A model generated the notes under the pieces. That model searched no databases, was not told the origin of the DNA, and was given only the letters and a program-made list of their open reading frames with translations. A DNA stretch of 64,000 nt from Necropsobacter rosorum (GTDB lineage: Bacteria; Pseudomonadota; Gammaproteobacteria; Enterobacterales; Pasteurellaceae). Below, in pieces: positions 31,085 to 43,700 of this stretch. The translations under genes were made by a program, and so were the position numbers. The stretch lies in the NCBI GenBank assembly GCA_000751835.1, contig CCMQ01000017.1, forward strand, positions 62,001-126,000, in the 5' to 3' direction. Positions within the stretch are counted from its first letter, which is position 1, and the number at the start of each line of letters is the position of its first letter.

Positions 31085-32128
31085 ATGACAGAAGCATTTA
31101 TCCCGACCGAACATCCGCATCGTCGTTATAATCCGCTGACGGCGCAATGGGTGCTGGTTTCGCCTCACCGCGCAAAACGGCCGTGGCAAGGGCAGCAGGA
31201 AAAAACGGCGGAAGAACAAAAACCGGCTTACGATCCCGCCTGTTATCTTTGTCCGGGCAACCGGCGCATCAGCGGCGAACAAAATCCGGTTTACCATAAA
31301 CCTTTTGTGTTTAAAAACGATTTTTCCGCCTTGCTGGAAGACACGCCAACTCCGCCGGAAAGCGCCGATCCCCTGTTCAGAAGCGCACCGGCGCGGGGAG
31401 AAAGCCGGGTGGTGTGCTTTTCGCCGGATCACAGCAAAACCTTGCCGTTGCTTAGCGTCGATGAGATCAGCGAAGTGATTCGGGTATGGCAACAGCAGTT
31501 AAACGAGCTGGGACAAAAATATCAATGGGTACAGATTTTTGAAAATAAAGGCGCCGCCATGGGCTGCTCGAATCCGCACCCGCACGGTCAAATTTGGGCG
31601 AACAGTTTTTTACCGAACGAAGTGGCGCGTGAAGATGCGACGCAGCGTGAGTATTTACGCCGGCACGGTTCGGTGCTGTTAGTGGATTATGTACAGCGCG
31701 AACTGGCGTTAAACGAACGCATCGTCGTGCAAACCGACCATTGGGTCGCGCTGGTGCCTTATTGGGCGGTCTGGCCGTTTGAAACCCTGCTGCTGCCGAA
31801 AACTCAGATTAAGCGCTTAACCGAGATGACGGCGGCACAAACGCAGGATCTGGCCGTTGCGCTGAAAAAACTGACCACCAAATACGACAATCTGTTTAAT
31901 GTTTCCTTTCCGTATTCCATGGGCTTTCATGCCGCGCCGTTTAACGGTGAGGAGAATGCGCACTGGCAGCTGCACGCGCATTTTTATCCGCCGTTACTGC
32001 GCTCGGCGACGGTGCGTAAGTTTATGGTGGGATACGAAATGCTGGGCGAAAGCCAGCGGGATCTGACGGCGGAACAGGCAGCGGCGCGCTTACGGGAATT
32101 GAGCGAAACGCATTATAAAGAGCAATAA
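31085..32128 (+). CDS. galT: Galactose-1-phosphate uridylyltransferase
   Basis: The 347-residue enzyme of the Leloir pathway has the active-site [11 protein letters not shown] with its histidine nucleophile, the zinc-binding CYLCPGN near residue 54, and the FSYSMGFH-like C-terminal segment ([12 protein letters not shown]). It exchanges UMP between UDP-glucose and galactose-1-phosphate. ATG 31085 follows GAGAGG at six bases; the frame can begin two codons earlier with GTG. First gene of galTKM; galE is not in the window. Confidence 0.97.
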   Translation: MTEAFIPTEHPHRRYNPLTAQWVLVSPHRAKRPWQGQQEKTAEEQKPAYDPACYLCPGNRRISGEQNPVYHKPFVFKNDFSALLEDTPTPPESADPLFRSAPARGESRVVCFSPDHSKTLPLLSVDEISEVIRVWQQQLNELGQKYQWVQIFENKGAAMGCSNPHPHGQIWANSFLPNEVAREDATQREYLRRHGSVLLVDYVQRELALNERIVVQTDHWVALVPYWAVWPFETLLLPKTQIKRLTEMTAAQTQDLAVALKKLTTKYDNLFNVSFPYSMGFHAAPFNGEENAHWQLHAHFYPPLLRSATVRKFMVGYEMLGESQRDLTAEQAAARLRELSETHYKEQ

Positions 32129-32145
32129 TAAGAGGATACGGCAAA

Positions 32146-32175
32146 GGCGCATCAGCCCTAAAGGCGAGCTGCGCC
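32146..32175 (+). other. Hairpin in the galT-galK spacer
   Basis: GGCGCA (32146-32151) pairs with TGCGCC (32170-32175), with an inner GCC/GGC pair. There is no T run, so it is not a standard terminator. The 153-base spacer also holds an uptake sequence (32244-32252) and no ORF. Confidence 0.45.
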
Positions 32176-32281
32176 GGCGTCGGTAAAGTACGAATATCTT
32201 ATTGATTCCCGCGGAAAAATCATCATAAACGGCGGCGTTTTAGACCGCACTTTGAAAAATCAGTTTATTTGGAGAAAGAGA

Positions 32282-33439
32282 ATGAATCCTCAGCAGACCG
32301 CAACAGGCTTATTCAGTGAAAAATTTAACCGCACTTCAACCCATCATGTTTACGCGCCGGGACGGGTGAATATTATCGGCGAACATACGGATTATAACGA
32401 TGGCTTTGTGATGCCGTGCGCCATTAACTACGGCACGGCGATCAGCGGTGCGAAACGCCATGACCATATTTTTAAAGTGTATGCGGCGGATTTTGATCAG
32501 TTTGATGAATTCCGGCTGGATCAGGAAATTGTGCCGAATCCGGCACAGAAATGGACGGGCTATGTGCGCGGCGTGGTGAAATTTATTCAGCAGCGCTGTC
32601 CGACATTCAGTCAGGGCGCGGATTTGGTAATCAGCGGCAATGTGCCGTTATCTGCCGGGCTGAGTTCTTCCGCCTCGCTGGAAGTGGCGGTGGGCAAATT
32701 CTGCCAGCAGCTCGGCTCATTGCCGCTAACCGATACGGAAATCGCATTAATCGGGCAACAGGCGGAAAATCAGTTTGTCGGCGCCAATTGCGGCAATATG
32801 GATCAGCTGATTTCCGCGCTGGGGCAGCAAGATCATTTATTGCTGATTGATTGCCGTTCACTGGATACCACGCCGATCCCGATACCGCACAATGCGGCGG
32901 TGATGATTATCAATTCGCATGTGAAACATGATCTGGTCAGCGGCGAATACAATACCCGCCGCCGGCAATGCGAACGGGCGGCGGCATTTTTCGGGGTGAA
33001 GGCGCTGCGTGATGTGTCGCTGGCACAATTTAAACAGAAAGAGAAGGAATTGGCGGCGCTGGATGCGGAAACGGCAAAACGGGCGAAACATGTGATTAGC
33101 GAAAATCAGCGGGTACTGGAGGCGGCACAGGCGTTGCGGCAGGGCGATTTATCCCGCTTGGGCGAATTAATGGCGCAATCGCATGCCTCTATGCGCGATG
33201 ATTTCGCCATCACCGTACCGGAAATTGATTTTCTGGTGGAACTGGCGCAGACCGCACTTGGCGACCGCGGCGGAGCGCGTATGACCGGCGGCGGCTTCGG
33301 CGGTTGTATCGTGGCGGTGGCGCCGGAGGATTGTGTGGCGGCGGTGCGCAACATGATTGCCGATAATTACGAAAAACAAACCGGGCTGAAGGAAGATTTT
33401 TATGTCTGCACGGCTTCGCAAGGAGTTACCGTATGCTAA
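32282..33439 (+). CDS. galK: Galactokinase
   Basis: The 385-residue GHMP kinase has the galactokinase signature [15 protein letters not shown] near residue 23, the ATP-binding [17 protein letters not shown] and the C-terminal [15 protein letters not shown]. It phosphorylates galactose at C1. The start at 32282 follows TTGGAG; the frame is open ten codons further up but without family likeness. galM begins 7 bases before its stop, so the two are translationally coupled. Confidence 0.97.
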   Translation: MNPQQTATGLFSEKFNRTSTHHVYAPGRVNIIGEHTDYNDGFVMPCAINYGTAISGAKRHDHIFKVYAADFDQFDEFRLDQEIVPNPAQKWTGYVRGVVKFIQQRCPTFSQGADLVISGNVPLSAGLSSSASLEVAVGKFCQQLGSLPLTDTEIALIGQQAENQFVGANCGNMDQLISALGQQDHLLLIDCRSLDTTPIPIPHNAAVMIINSHVKHDLVSGEYNTRRRQCERAAAFFGVKALRDVSLAQFKQKEKELAALDAETAKRAKHVISENQRVLEAAQALRQGDLSRLGELMAQSHASMRDDFAITVPEIDFLVELAQTALGDRGGARMTGGGFGGCIVAVAPEDCVAAVRNMIADNYEKQTGLKEDFYVCTASQGVTVC

Positions 33440-34461
33440 GACAATATACGCAAGCGACGGCGCCGGACGGTCAGCCGTTTCGTGTTTTTAGTTTAACCAA
33501 CCATAATGGCATGCAGATTCGCCTGATGGACTGGGGCGCAAGCTGGCTTTCCTGTCAGGTGCCGGTGGGCGGACAATTGCGCGAAATGCTGCTGGGCTGT
33601 CGGCTACAGGATTACCCGACCCAGCAGGCTTATCTGGGCGCGACGATCGGGCGCTACGCCAATCGCATCGGCGGGGCGCGCTTTCGTTTAAACGGCGAAA
33701 CGGTGAAATTGACCGCCAATCAGGGCCGACATCAGCTGCACGGCGGACGCGGTTTTGATCAGCTGCGCTGGCAAGTGGAAAAGTGCGGTGAAAATTTCGT
33801 GCGTTTTTGCCATTTTTCAGCGCATGGTGATCAGGGCTTTCCGGGCAATGTCCGCGTAGGCGTAACCTACCGTTTAAGCGAGGATAATGCGGTATCGATC
33901 GAGTTTGATGCCGTTGCGGATCGGGACACGCCGCTTAATCTGACTAACCACGCTTATTTTAATCTGAATGATGCGGAAAACGGCATGGATATTCGCGCCC
34001 ACTCGCTGCAATTGAACGCGGATTATTTTTTGCCGGTGGACGGCGACGGCATTCCGAACGCGCCGTTAAAAGCGGTGCGCTACAGCAGTTTTGATTTTAC
34101 TGATGAAAAGCCTATCGGACTGGATTTTATGCAGGAAGAACAGCATATCACCAAGGGATACGATCATGCTTTTCTGCTCAACGGACCACCGGACAAACCT
34201 TGCGCGATTCTGACCGCACTTGACCGCTCCGCCACATTGCAAGTGTTTACCTCGCAGCCGGCATTACAGGTGTACAGCGGTAATTTTCTCGGCGCCACAC
34301 CGCGGCGCGACGGCGGACATTATGCGGATTATGCCGGTATCGCCCTGGAAACCCAAGCGCTGCCCGATACGCCGAATCATCCGGAATGGTGGCGTTTCGG
34401 CGGGATAAGCAAGGCCGGACGGCCATACCGTCATTGGACCAGATTCCGCTTTTCCTGTTAA
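33433..34461 (+). CDS. galM: Aldose 1-epimerase (mutarotase)
   Basis: The 342-residue enzyme has the mutarotase motifs [13 protein letters not shown], the catalytic-His segment LTNHAYFNL and the catalytic-Glu region [16 protein letters not shown]. It interconverts alpha- and beta-galactose so that galactokinase gets the alpha form. It overlaps galK by seven bases and ends the galTKM operon at a terminator. Confidence 0.95.
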   Translation: MLRQYTQATAPDGQPFRVFSLTNHNGMQIRLMDWGASWLSCQVPVGGQLREMLLGCRLQDYPTQQAYLGATIGRYANRIGGARFRLNGETVKLTANQGRHQLHGGRGFDQLRWQVEKCGENFVRFCHFSAHGDQGFPGNVRVGVTYRLSEDNAVSIEFDAVADRDTPLNLTNHAYFNLNDAENGMDIRAHSLQLNADYFLPVDGDGIPNAPLKAVRYSSFDFTDEKPIGLDFMQEEQHITKGYDHAFLLNGPPDKPCAILTALDRSATLQVFTSQPALQVYSGNFLGATPRRDGGHYADYAGIALETQALPDTPNHPEWWRFGGISKAGRPYRHWTRFRFSC

Positions 34462-34477
34462 GCCTTAAAATAAGAGG

Positions 34478-34509
34478 GCCTGCGCTGAATCCGCAGGCGT
34501 TTTTATTTT
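34478..34509 (+). terminator. Terminator of galTKM
   Basis: GCCTGCG (34478-34484) pairs with CGCAGGC (34492-34498), followed by GTTTTTATTTT. Confidence 0.85.
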
Positions 34510-34572
34510 GCTATCGCTGATAAAATATGATAATTTCCCCCTGTCGATACGACGGTAATGTATTAAATAAGT

Positions 34573-35475
34573 ATGAACAACGAAGAAAATTCACATCAAG
34601 CGGAAAACAGCACAAAAAAAAGCTTTTTTCAGTCCCTTTTCGGCCGCTTTTTTCAGGGCGAACTTAAAAATCGTGATGAACTGGTGGAAGTGATCCGAGA
34701 TTCCGAACAAAATGAACTGATCGATCTGGATACGCGCGAGATGATCGAAGGCGTAATGGAAATCGCCGAGTTGCGCGTGCGCGATATTATGATTCCGCGC
34801 TCGCAGATTATTTTTATCGAAACCGCACAGGATCAGGATTCCTGCCTGCAAACCATTATTGAAAGCGCCCATTCCCGCTTTCCGGTGATCAACGGCGAGC
34901 GCGATAATATCGCCGGTATTCTGCATGCCAAGGATTTACTCCGTTTTTTGCATTCCGACGCGGAGCAATTTGACTTGCTGCCGCTGCTGCGCCCGGCGGT
35001 GATTGTGCCCGAAAGTAAACGGGTGGATCGCATGCTGAAGGATTTTCGCTCCGAACGTTTTCATATGGCGATTGTGGTGGACGAGTTCGGCGCGGTGTCC
35101 GGTTTGGTGACGATTGAAGATATTCTGGAACAAATCGTCGGCGATATTGAAGACGAATTCGATGAAGAAGACGTGGTGGATATCCGTCAACTGTCGCGCC
35201 ATACTTATACGGTACGCGCGTTGACCGACATTGATGATTTCAATCAACAGTTCAGCACCGATTTTGCCGATGAGGAAGTGGATACCATCGGCGGGCTGGT
35301 TATGCAGGCGTTCGGTTATCTGCCGAAACGCGGGGAAGAAATCACGCTCGGCAAGTTAGACTTTAAAATCACCTCGGCGGACAGTCGCCGCATTATTCAG
35401 TTAAGAGTCACGGTGCCGGACGAGCAGCTGGCGGAAATGGAAAAAACCGAAGACAACACAGACGATCATTCATGA
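34573..35475 (+). CDS. corC: CorC-type CBS-domain protein (magnesium/cobalt efflux)
   Basis: The 300-residue soluble protein has two CBS domains (about 65-190; [14 protein letters not shown] and [36 protein letters not shown]) and a C-terminal CorC/HlyC transporter-associated domain (about 205-285). No membrane segment is present. In enterobacteria CorC takes part in Mg2+/Co2+ efflux. It overlaps lnt by four bases, the conserved corC-lnt pair. Confidence 0.92.
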   Translation: MNNEENSHQAENSTKKSFFQSLFGRFFQGELKNRDELVEVIRDSEQNELIDLDTREMIEGVMEIAELRVRDIMIPRSQIIFIETAQDQDSCLQTIIESAHSRFPVINGERDNIAGILHAKDLLRFLHSDAEQFDLLPLLRPAVIVPESKRVDRMLKDFRSERFHMAIVVDEFGAVSGLVTIEDILEQIVGDIEDEFDEEDVVDIRQLSRHTYTVRALTDIDDFNQQFSTDFADEEVDTIGGLVMQAFGYLPKRGEEITLGKLDFKITSADSRRIIQLRVTVPDEQLAEMEKTEDNTDDHS

Positions 35476-37010
35476 AAAATTATGTTATCTATCTTATCGC
35501 GTTGATCAGCGGGGGATTAGGCGTGTTCGCCTTTTCCCCTTTTGATCTTTGGGGCTTGGCCTATCTTTCGTTACTCGGTTTGTTGTGGGTCGCCAAAACT
35601 GCACGCAAAAAGACCGCACTTTGCGCCGCATTTCTGTGGGGCATGAGCTTTTTCACCTTCGGCGTGAACTGGCTGCATGTCAGTATTCACCAATTCGGCG
35701 GCGCGCCGTTGTGGCTCAGCTATTTGCTGGTGTTGCTGCTGGCGGCTTATTTATCGTTATATCCCTTGTTGTTCGTTTATCTGGTGCGGCGTTTTCAAGT
35801 TCGCAGTGCGGCGATTTTCCCGGTGATCTGGACTTTTACGGAGTTTTTGCGCGGTTGGGTTTTCACCGGTTTCCCGTGGCTGCAATTCGGCTATACCCAG
35901 ATCGACAGCCCTTTTGCCGGGCTGGCGCCGCTGTTCGGCGTGGAAGGGCTGACCTTTTTCGTGATGTGGGTCAGTGCGGTCGTGTTCAACATTATTTGTG
36001 CCTTATGGCAAGCACCGCGCAAACCGGCCGTCGTTCTCTCCAACCTGTTGTTATTATTGCTGATCGGCGCTTTAAGCGGGCTGTCCTCTTCGCTGAGTTA
36101 TGTTAAAAATGCGGCGGATAAAGCGCTGACGGTAACGCTGATTCAGGGCAATATCGAGCAGAATTTGAAGTGGGATCCTGATTATGTTTATCAAACCTTT
36201 GAAATTTACAGCAAATTAATTAATCAGCAACTGGGAAAAACTGATCTCATCATCTTGCCGGAAGCCGCGTTACCGCTGTGGGAAAATGAGATTCAGCCTT
36301 TTTTCAACACCTTACAACAGGCCGCGCAGCAAGCGGGCAGCGAGCTGATTATCGGCACCGTTTATGAGGATGAACGTCACGGTAAGTTATTGAATTCCAT
36401 TATTAATGTCGGTAACGCGCAATATCCGTACCGCCCGGATAGTGCAAACCGTTACAGTAAACATCATCTGGTGCCTTTCGGTGAATATGTGCCGCTGGAA
36501 ACACTGCTGCGTCCGCTCGGCAGCGTGTTTAATCTGCCGATGTCGGCGTTTCAGAGCGGGGATAAAATTCAGCCGCCGCTCGTGGCAAAAAACCGCCGTT
36601 TCACTCCGGCGATTTGTTATGAAATTATTTTCGGCGCCCAGTTACAGCAGAATTTACGCAGCGAGAGCGATTTTATCCTGACGGTTTCCAATGACGCTTG
36701 GTTCGGCGACAGTATCGGCCCGTGGCAGCATTTGCAAATGGCGCGTATGCGCGCACTGGAAACCGGCAAACCGGTAATCCGCGCGACCAATACCGGCATT
36801 ACGGTATTTATCGATGCCGGCGGCAAGATCACGGCACAGGCGCCGCAATTTATCGAAACCACGCTCACGCAAAAAATCGCCCCGACACAGGGAAAAACCC
36901 CCTATGCCGCATTCGGCGCCATGCCGCTGTATCTGTTAAGCGTGTTGCTGGTCGCATTACGCGGTATGGGGCTGCTGATAAAACGCCGATGGCTGAAAAG
37001 TGCGGTGTAA
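35472..37010 (+). CDS. lnt: Apolipoprotein N-acyltransferase
   Basis: The 512-residue inner-membrane enzyme has about seven hydrophobic segments (to about residue 215) and a periplasmic nitrilase domain with the catalytic Glu264 ([13 protein letters not shown]), a Lys in [15 protein letters not shown] and Cys382 (AICYEIIFG). It adds the third acyl chain to lipoproteins, the step before Lol sorting. Its start overlaps the corC stop (ATGA). An uptake sequence covers the last codons. Confidence 0.96.
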   Translation: MKNYVIYLIALISGGLGVFAFSPFDLWGLAYLSLLGLLWVAKTARKKTALCAAFLWGMSFFTFGVNWLHVSIHQFGGAPLWLSYLLVLLLAAYLSLYPLLFVYLVRRFQVRSAAIFPVIWTFTEFLRGWVFTGFPWLQFGYTQIDSPFAGLAPLFGVEGLTFFVMWVSAVVFNIICALWQAPRKPAVVLSNLLLLLLIGALSGLSSSLSYVKNAADKALTVTLIQGNIEQNLKWDPDYVYQTFEIYSKLINQQLGKTDLIILPEAALPLWENEIQPFFNTLQQAAQQAGSELIIGTVYEDERHGKLLNSIINVGNAQYPYRPDSANRYSKHHLVPFGEYVPLETLLRPLGSVFNLPMSAFQSGDKIQPPLVAKNRRFTPAICYEIIFGAQLQQNLRSESDFILTVSNDAWFGDSIGPWQHLQMARMRALETGKPVIRATNTGITVFIDAGGKITAQAPQFIETTLTQKIAPTQGKTPYAAFGAMPLYLLSVLLVALRGMGLLIKRRWLKSAV

Positions 37011-37029
37011 ATTTGCCGGATTTAATGAA

Positions 37030-37057
37030 AAACACCAAGTTCTCGGACTTGGTGTTT
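37030..37057. terminator. Terminator between lnt and infA
   Basis: AAACACCAAGT (37030-37040) pairs with ACTTGGTGTTT (37047-37057). The T run is better on the minus strand (TTTTT after the stem), so it mainly ends infA, but it can also stop lnt. Confidence 0.75.
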
Positions 37058-37071
37058 CTGAGGGGAACCTA

Positions 37072-37725
<654 letters not shown>

Positions 37726-38514
37726 ATGAATAAATTGAAAGGTAAACTTCAGCGTTTTTATGCGTTTGATGAATTATTAAAGCAACTTGTTCTTCGTGAT
37801 ATTAAATTAAAATATCGACGCAGTTATTTAGGATATCTTTGGAGCATCCTTAATCCTTTATTGTTAATGACAGTTCTGGTATTGGTATTTTCTAATTTAT
37901 TTCAGCGCAATGTGCCTAATTTTCCGCTTTATTTAATTTCAGGACAGATTCTTTTTTATTTTATGGTTGAAGCTACCAATTCCTCGGTAACTTCGATTCG
38001 AAATAATTCTTCGTTAATTAAAAAAACCTATGTACCTAAATATATTTTCACTTTATCGAAAGTAGGTAGCTCGGTGATGAACTTACTGTTTTCTTTAGGA
38101 GCGTTACTTTTGGTGATGATTTTTACTCGGGCCGAGGTTTCTTGGTATTTGCTATTGGCACCATTTGTTCTTATTCAAGTAGCTACATTTAGCCTTGGAA
38201 TTAGCTTGTTTTTAGCAGCGTTTACCGTATTTTTCCGTGATATTCAGTATTTATGGGGCGTTTTTACTACTATGTGGATGTATATGACGCCTATTTTTTA
38301 TCCTACCTCGATTATTCCTGAACGATTTCTTGCTTGGTATAAAGGATTGAATCCGATGTATTGGTATATCGAACAATTCAGAGATATTATTCTTTATACT
38401 AAAATGCCACATCCCGAATCAATAATGATTGGATGTTCAATCGCATTGGTATCTTTGATCTTAGGTACTTGGTATTTTAATAAAAAACAAGATGAATTTA
38501 TTTTATACATATGA
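37726..38514 (+). CDS. wzm: Polysaccharide ABC exporter, membrane subunit (Wzm type)
   Basis: The 262-residue ABC-2-type permease has about six membrane segments and the family pattern near its N-terminus, LVLRDIKLKYRRSYLGYLWSILNPLLLM, then VFFRDIQYLWGVFTTMWMYMTPIFYP and LNPMYWYIEQFRDIIL. Such subunits (Wzm, KpsM, TagG) export undecaprenyl-linked O-antigen, capsule or teichoic acid across the inner membrane. It is the first gene after the promoter and overlaps the ATPase gene by four bases. The family assignment is firm; the exact polymer is not known. Confidence 0.85.
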   Translation: MNKLKGKLQRFYAFDELLKQLVLRDIKLKYRRSYLGYLWSILNPLLLMTVLVLVFSNLFQRNVPNFPLYLISGQILFYFMVEATNSSVTSIRNNSSLIKKTYVPKYIFTLSKVGSSVMNLLFSLGALLLVMIFTRAEVSWYLLLAPFVLIQVATFSLGISLFLAAFTVFFRDIQYLWGVFTTMWMYMTPIFYPTSIIPERFLAWYKGLNPMYWYIEQFRDIILYTKMPHPESIMIGCSIALVSLILGTWYFNKKQDEFILYI

Positions 38515-39251
38515 AAGATAATACTATTGTGAAAGTAACAGATGTTACTGTACGCTTTAATAAAGCAACCGAGAGTTATAACGGATTAAAAGAATATTTT
38601 ATTAAAATGCTAAAAGGGGAACTGATGTTCCAAGAATTTTTGGCATTGAAAGATATTAATTTGGATATCAAACGCGGAGAATCATGGGGTTTAGTGGGGG
38701 CTAACGGTTCTGGTAAGTCCACATTGCTTAAACTTATCTGCGGTATTTTGAAACCTTATAAAGGCAGTGTTGAAGTATATGGTCGTATTTCTCCGCTTAT
38801 TGAGTTGGGCGCAGGTTTTGATAAAGAATTAACAGCAAGAGAAAATATTTATTTGAACGGAGCGTTATTAGGCCATAAAAAAGCCTTTATGCAGAAACAT
38901 TTTGATGAAATTATTGATTTTGCCGGGTTACAAGACTTTGTTGATGTACCAATAAAAAACTTTTCGTCCGGTATGTCCGCCCGTTTAGGGTTTTCAGTGG
39001 CGACAATTGTAAAACCGGAAATTTTAATTGTCGATGAAGTGTTGGCTGTTGGCGATCAGGCTTTTCAAGAAAAATGTAAGAAAAGAATGACGGAGATGCT
39101 TTCAGATGGAACGACGTTATTATTCGTTTCCCATTCTATTAATCAAGTTAAACAATTGTGCCAAAAAGCGGTTTGGCTTGACAAGGGAATTATGAAAGCG
39201 ATAGGAAGTACAGAAGAGGTGCTTCCTTTGTATGTGAACAGTACTAAGTAG
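38511..39251 (+). CDS. wzt: Polysaccharide ABC exporter, ATP-binding subunit (Wzt type, short form)
   Basis: The 246-residue ABC ATPase has Walker A GANGSGKST at 63-71, signature SSGMS at 152-156 and Walker B ILIVDE at 171-176. SPLIELGAGFDKELTARENIYLNG is the segment typical of O-antigen and teichoic-acid exporters. It ends soon after the nucleotide-binding domain, so the C-terminal carbohydrate-binding domain of E. coli O8/O9a Wzt is absent. Export is therefore probably not gated by a terminal modification read by Wzt. Paired with the permease by a four-base overlap. Confidence 0.87.
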   Translation: MKDNTIVKVTDVTVRFNKATESYNGLKEYFIKMLKGELMFQEFLALKDINLDIKRGESWGLVGANGSGKSTLLKLICGILKPYKGSVEVYGRISPLIELGAGFDKELTARENIYLNGALLGHKKAFMQKHFDEIIDFAGLQDFVDVPIKNFSSGMSARLGFSVATIVKPEILIVDEVLAVGDQAFQEKCKKRMTEMLSDGTTLLFVSHSINQVKQLCQKAVWLDKGIMKAIGSTEEVLPLYVNSTK

Positions 39252-39258
39252 CTTATCA

Positions 39259-40683
39259 ATGTTTATGAAAAAACAGAGCATTTGTAAATATATTATGATC
39301 TTAGTTGATCTACTTACTTTTTTATTGTCGTTACCTTTTGCTCTGTTTATTATCCACAAATTTGGTGGTGATCTTAATGACTATATTCCGCTAACCGAAA
39401 TGGATGAGCGCTTTGTTATTCATTTACTGTTAAGCGGAATTTGTGCGTCTTGGTTTTGGGTACGCTTAAGACATTATACTTATCGCAAACCGTTTTGGTT
39501 TGAATTAAAAGAAATTATCAGAACGGTCGCCATATTCTCAATTATTGAGTTAGCAATTGTCGGTTTTTCTAAATTATACTTTTCGCGCTATGTTTGGGTG
39601 TTGACTTGGATGATAGCATTCTTTTTAGTGCCAACCGGGCGGGTTTTGGTTAAAAAATTATTAATAAAAACTAAAGTTTATTTAAAAAACACCATAATTA
39701 TTGGCAATAGTCAAAATGCGATCGATGCTTATAATGCTATTTGTAGCGAATCTTACCTTGGTCTGAATGTAAAATATTTTATTGCAGCGAAGCCTTCCCC
39801 GGAGCTTAAGATGTTGGGGATCGCTGTTATTCCTGACAGTAAAAATAATATCTGGCGTTTTTTTACTGAAAAGACCGACCAATTCATTATTGCATTAGAA
39901 GATGATGAAACAGAAAGTCGGGACGCATGGCTACGTTATCTGACAAAAAAATGTTATCGCTTTGTTTCTGTGGTTCCTGCACTAAGAGGATTGCCTCTAT
40001 ATAGCACAGATATGTCTTTTCTGTTTAGCCATGAAATTATCTTATTGCGTATTAATCATAACCTCGCGAAACGATCATCTAAAATTCTGAAAAGAAGCAT
40101 GGACATAGCCGTTTCATTTAGTTTGTTAGTGATACTATTTCCTTTTCTATTATTGATATATCTAATTATTTTTGTTACCGGGGGACAACCTTTGTACGGG
40201 CATACCAGAGTGGGATTAAATGGTAAGTTATTCAAGTGTTGGAAATTTAGGACAATGAAAAGAAATTCTGAGGAGTTATTGCAACAACTGTTTAAAAAAG
40301 ATGTAAAAGCTTATCAGCAGTGGAAGCAAGAATATAAACTGAAAAATGATCCCAGAATTACTTTTTTCGGTGCCTGGATGAGAAAACATAGTATAGATGA
40401 GCTTCCTCAGCTTTGGAATGTGTTAGTCGGACAAATGAGTTTAGTCGGCCCCAGACCTATTACTAAAAATGAATTGGAATATTATCAAGAAAATATTGAT
40501 TATTATTTAATCGCTAAGCCCGGTATGACAGGGTTATGGCAGGTATCTGGACGCAATAATGTTGATTACAGCACGCGTGTTTATTTTGATGCTTGGTATG
40601 TTAAGAATTGGTCGTTGTGGAATGATATTGCTATTTTATGTAAAACCGTACCAGCGGTTATACGCAAAAATGGTGCATATTGA
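39259..40683 (+). CDS. wbaP: Undecaprenyl-phosphate galactose/hexose phosphotransferase
   Basis: The 474-residue protein has the WbaP layout and length: four N-terminal membrane segments (to about residue 130), a central soluble region and, after a further membrane segment near 295, the catalytic phosphoglycosyltransferase domain (GHTRVGLNGKLFKCWKFRTM, RKHSIDELPQLWNVLVGQMSLVGPRP, KPGMTGLWQVSGRNNVDYSTRV). WbaP-type enzymes start the lipid-linked unit by moving Gal-1-P, less often another hexose-1-P, to undecaprenyl phosphate. A second ATG two codons in is an equally possible start. H. influenzae has a WbaP homologue in its hmg LPS locus, from memory. Confidence 0.9.
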   Translation: MFMKKQSICKYIMILVDLLTFLLSLPFALFIIHKFGGDLNDYIPLTEMDERFVIHLLLSGICASWFWVRLRHYTYRKPFWFELKEIIRTVAIFSIIELAIVGFSKLYFSRYVWVLTWMIAFFLVPTGRVLVKKLLIKTKVYLKNTIIIGNSQNAIDAYNAICSESYLGLNVKYFIAAKPSPELKMLGIAVIPDSKNNIWRFFTEKTDQFIIALEDDETESRDAWLRYLTKKCYRFVSVVPALRGLPLYSTDMSFLFSHEIILLRINHNLAKRSSKILKRSMDIAVSFSLLVILFPFLLLIYLIIFVTGGQPLYGHTRVGLNGKLFKCWKFRTMKRNSEELLQQLFKKDVKAYQQWKQEYKLKNDPRITFFGAWMRKHSIDELPQLWNVLVGQMSLVGPRPITKNELEYYQENIDYYLIAKPGMTGLWQVSGRNNVDYSTRVYFDAWYVKNWSLWNDIAILCKTVPAVIRKNGAY

Positions 40684-40728
40684 TTTCATAATTTTTTAGT
40701 GCGCAATAATATTTTTCGGAGAAAAATA

Positions 40729-43700
40729 ATGTCAAATATAGGTAGTCGTTTTAGAAAATTAATCACTGACCCTAAAACTACGATAAAGAAAATACATCAT
40801 AAATTTAAATATGATCGCAAAGGAGCCTGGTATTTAATTTCATCTGAGTTGAATGGTGATAGTAAGTTACTTTATCAGAAAGTCAGAAAACATTTGCCTT
40901 TGAAATATAAAGGTAGCAGTTATTTTACTATTATTTCTGCTTGTTATAATGTGGAAAAATACTTAGACGAGTATTTTAAAAGTATTGTTGCACAAAGTTT
41001 AGATTTTAAAAAACATATTCAAATTATTTGTGTAGATGATGGATCGCAAGATAATACTGCGGCCATTATTAAAAAATGGCAGAAAAATTATCCTAAAAAT
41101 ATTCATTACATTTATAAAGAAAATGGCGGCCAGGCATCTGCACGAAATTTAGGACTAGAATATGTTGAAACAGAATGGGTAACATTTATTGATCCTGATG
41201 ATTTTATATCGGCCGATTATTTTAGGGAGATAGATGATGCAATCAGTCTTGATCCTAGTTTACTTGTATTGGTTTCTAATCTTCAATTTTACATGGAATC
41301 TCAAGGCATTGTAAAAGATGGACATCCTTTAAAATTTAGATTTAAAAATAAGAAAAATAAATATAATATCCTAGATCTTAAAGATACGATTAATTTGTCA
41401 GCATCATCCAGTATGTTTAAAACTGATATTATTAAAAGTAATAATATTATGTTTGATCATAGGGTTAGACCGAACTTTGAAGACGGGAAATTTATTTCAG
41501 ATTATTCTCTCGTTTGTGGTAATGGTAGTTTGGTTTATCTGAAGGATTCTGTGTATTTTTATAGAAAGCGGCAAGATGAAAGTTCTACTATTGACACCTC
41601 TTGGACTAAGCTGGAAAAGTATAGCAATGTTCTTGAATTCGGTTTTATTCCGATGTTGGAAAATTACGCTAATAAATTTGGCTTAGTTCCTAAACATATC
41701 CAGAGAACTGCATTATATGATATGTCTTGGTATGTTAAATATCTGTTAAATAACAAAGAAAAAATTTCTTTTTTATCAGATGAACAAAAAAAATATTTTT
41801 TAGAATTATTAATAAAAATATTCTCTTTTATTGATCGAGATATTATTTTAAATTTTAATCTGGCCGGAATCTGGTTTATGCATAAAGTTGGTATGCTCGG
41901 TTTATTTAAACATGAACATATTAATAGTAATATTATTTATATTGAAAACATAGACAGAGAAAAAAAGCAGATTTTGCTTTCTTTTTATACCTATTTTGAT
42001 GAATTGGAATATATAGAATTAGGTGGTAAAGAAATTTTCCCAGTATATGGGAAAACAGTTATTAATAATTTTGGAAATAAATTCTTTGTAAAAGAAAAAA
42101 GATACTGGATTCAATTTAATGAATTAAATGATATTTTAAAAATTACATTAAATAAGAATAATGGCCGTATTTCTTTATTTGGAAAACAATATAAGGAAAT
42201 TAAAATATCAGAAATTATTTCTAGATTTAAACCATCTGAAAAATATGCATCAGATGATAGCTGGTTATTAATGGACAGAGATATACAGGCTGACGATAAT
42301 GCAGAACATTTATATCGATTTATCAAAAATAATTATCCGAGTAAAAAATGTTATTTTGCTTTAAATCGCAATTCTCATGATTGGCAGCGATTGGAAGATG
42401 AAGGTTTTAATCTTGTTGACTATGGTACAAAAGAATTTGAAAAAATACTTTGTCGTTGTTCTCGTATTATTAGTAGTCATTTAGATCGATATATAAATAA
42501 TTATTTTGGTGACGAATATCAGTATAGTAAAAAGTATGTATTTCTCCAACATGGAATTACTAAAGATGATATGTCCTCCTGGTTTAATGGAAAAAAGAAC
42601 TTGCAGTGTTTGATCACAAGTACTTTTTCAGAGTTTGCATCTATAGCAGATGGAGATAGTTATAAATTATGTCGTAAAGATGTTGTTCTGACTGGTTTTC
42701 CACGCCATGATGCCTTATTAGCCGGAAATCAGGCAGGGAGTAAAACTATATTAATAATGCCTACATGGCGGCAAAGCATTGTAGGGCATATTATAGCAAA
42801 CGGTAATCAAAGAGAATTAAATAAAGAATTTATGCTTACCGATTATGCTCAAAATTGGTCTGCAGTTTTACACTCTGATAGATTGAAAATGCTGAGTGAG
42901 AAGTACGGATATAAAGTGGTCTTTGCTCCTCATGCAAATATAGAACCTTATTTAGAACAGTTTACGGTTCCGGAATATATTTCTATATGGAGTGCTAAAA
43001 CATCTCATGAGAGTATTCAGGAATTGTTTCAAACATCTAAATTGATGATTACAGATTTTTCATCTGTTGCCTTTGAGATGGCTTATCTAAGAAAACTAGT
43101 TATTTATTTTCAATTTGATGCTAAAGAAGTTTTTTCATCACAATCGCATATCTATAAAAAAGGTTATTTTTCCTATGAGGAAAATGGTTTTGGTCCGGTT
43201 ACCGAAACTGCAGATGATTTATTAAATGAATTGGAAAAAGCATTAGAAAATAATGGTGAACCGTTAGAACCGTATAAGACTAGAATTGAAGAAACATTTC
43301 CATTTCGGGACGGTAAAAATTGTGAGCGGGTATATCAAGCAATTAAAGCACTGGATGAACCGGAAACAAAAGAAATTGATTTGGATGTTTTACAAGAGTT
43401 TGTTTGTTCCGCTTATAAAAATAGAATTTGGGATTCGTTATTTTCTCGTTGTGAGCTATTAGAAAAGTACGGTAATGAGAAGCAGCAAAGACAGGTACAA
43501 GATATTAAGCTCTACGCTCTAGCGAATACGTTTCAGTTTGAAACTTTAGAAACGACTCTAAAGGAATATACAGAATATAATCCTTTAGTTATCGAGATTA
43601 GAGCGATACAAATGTTTTTACAAGAGGAATGGCAACGAGCTATTGATTATTTAACTGCACTTTCCACATTAAACCGAGAGCAGCAATTTATGCTATTACG

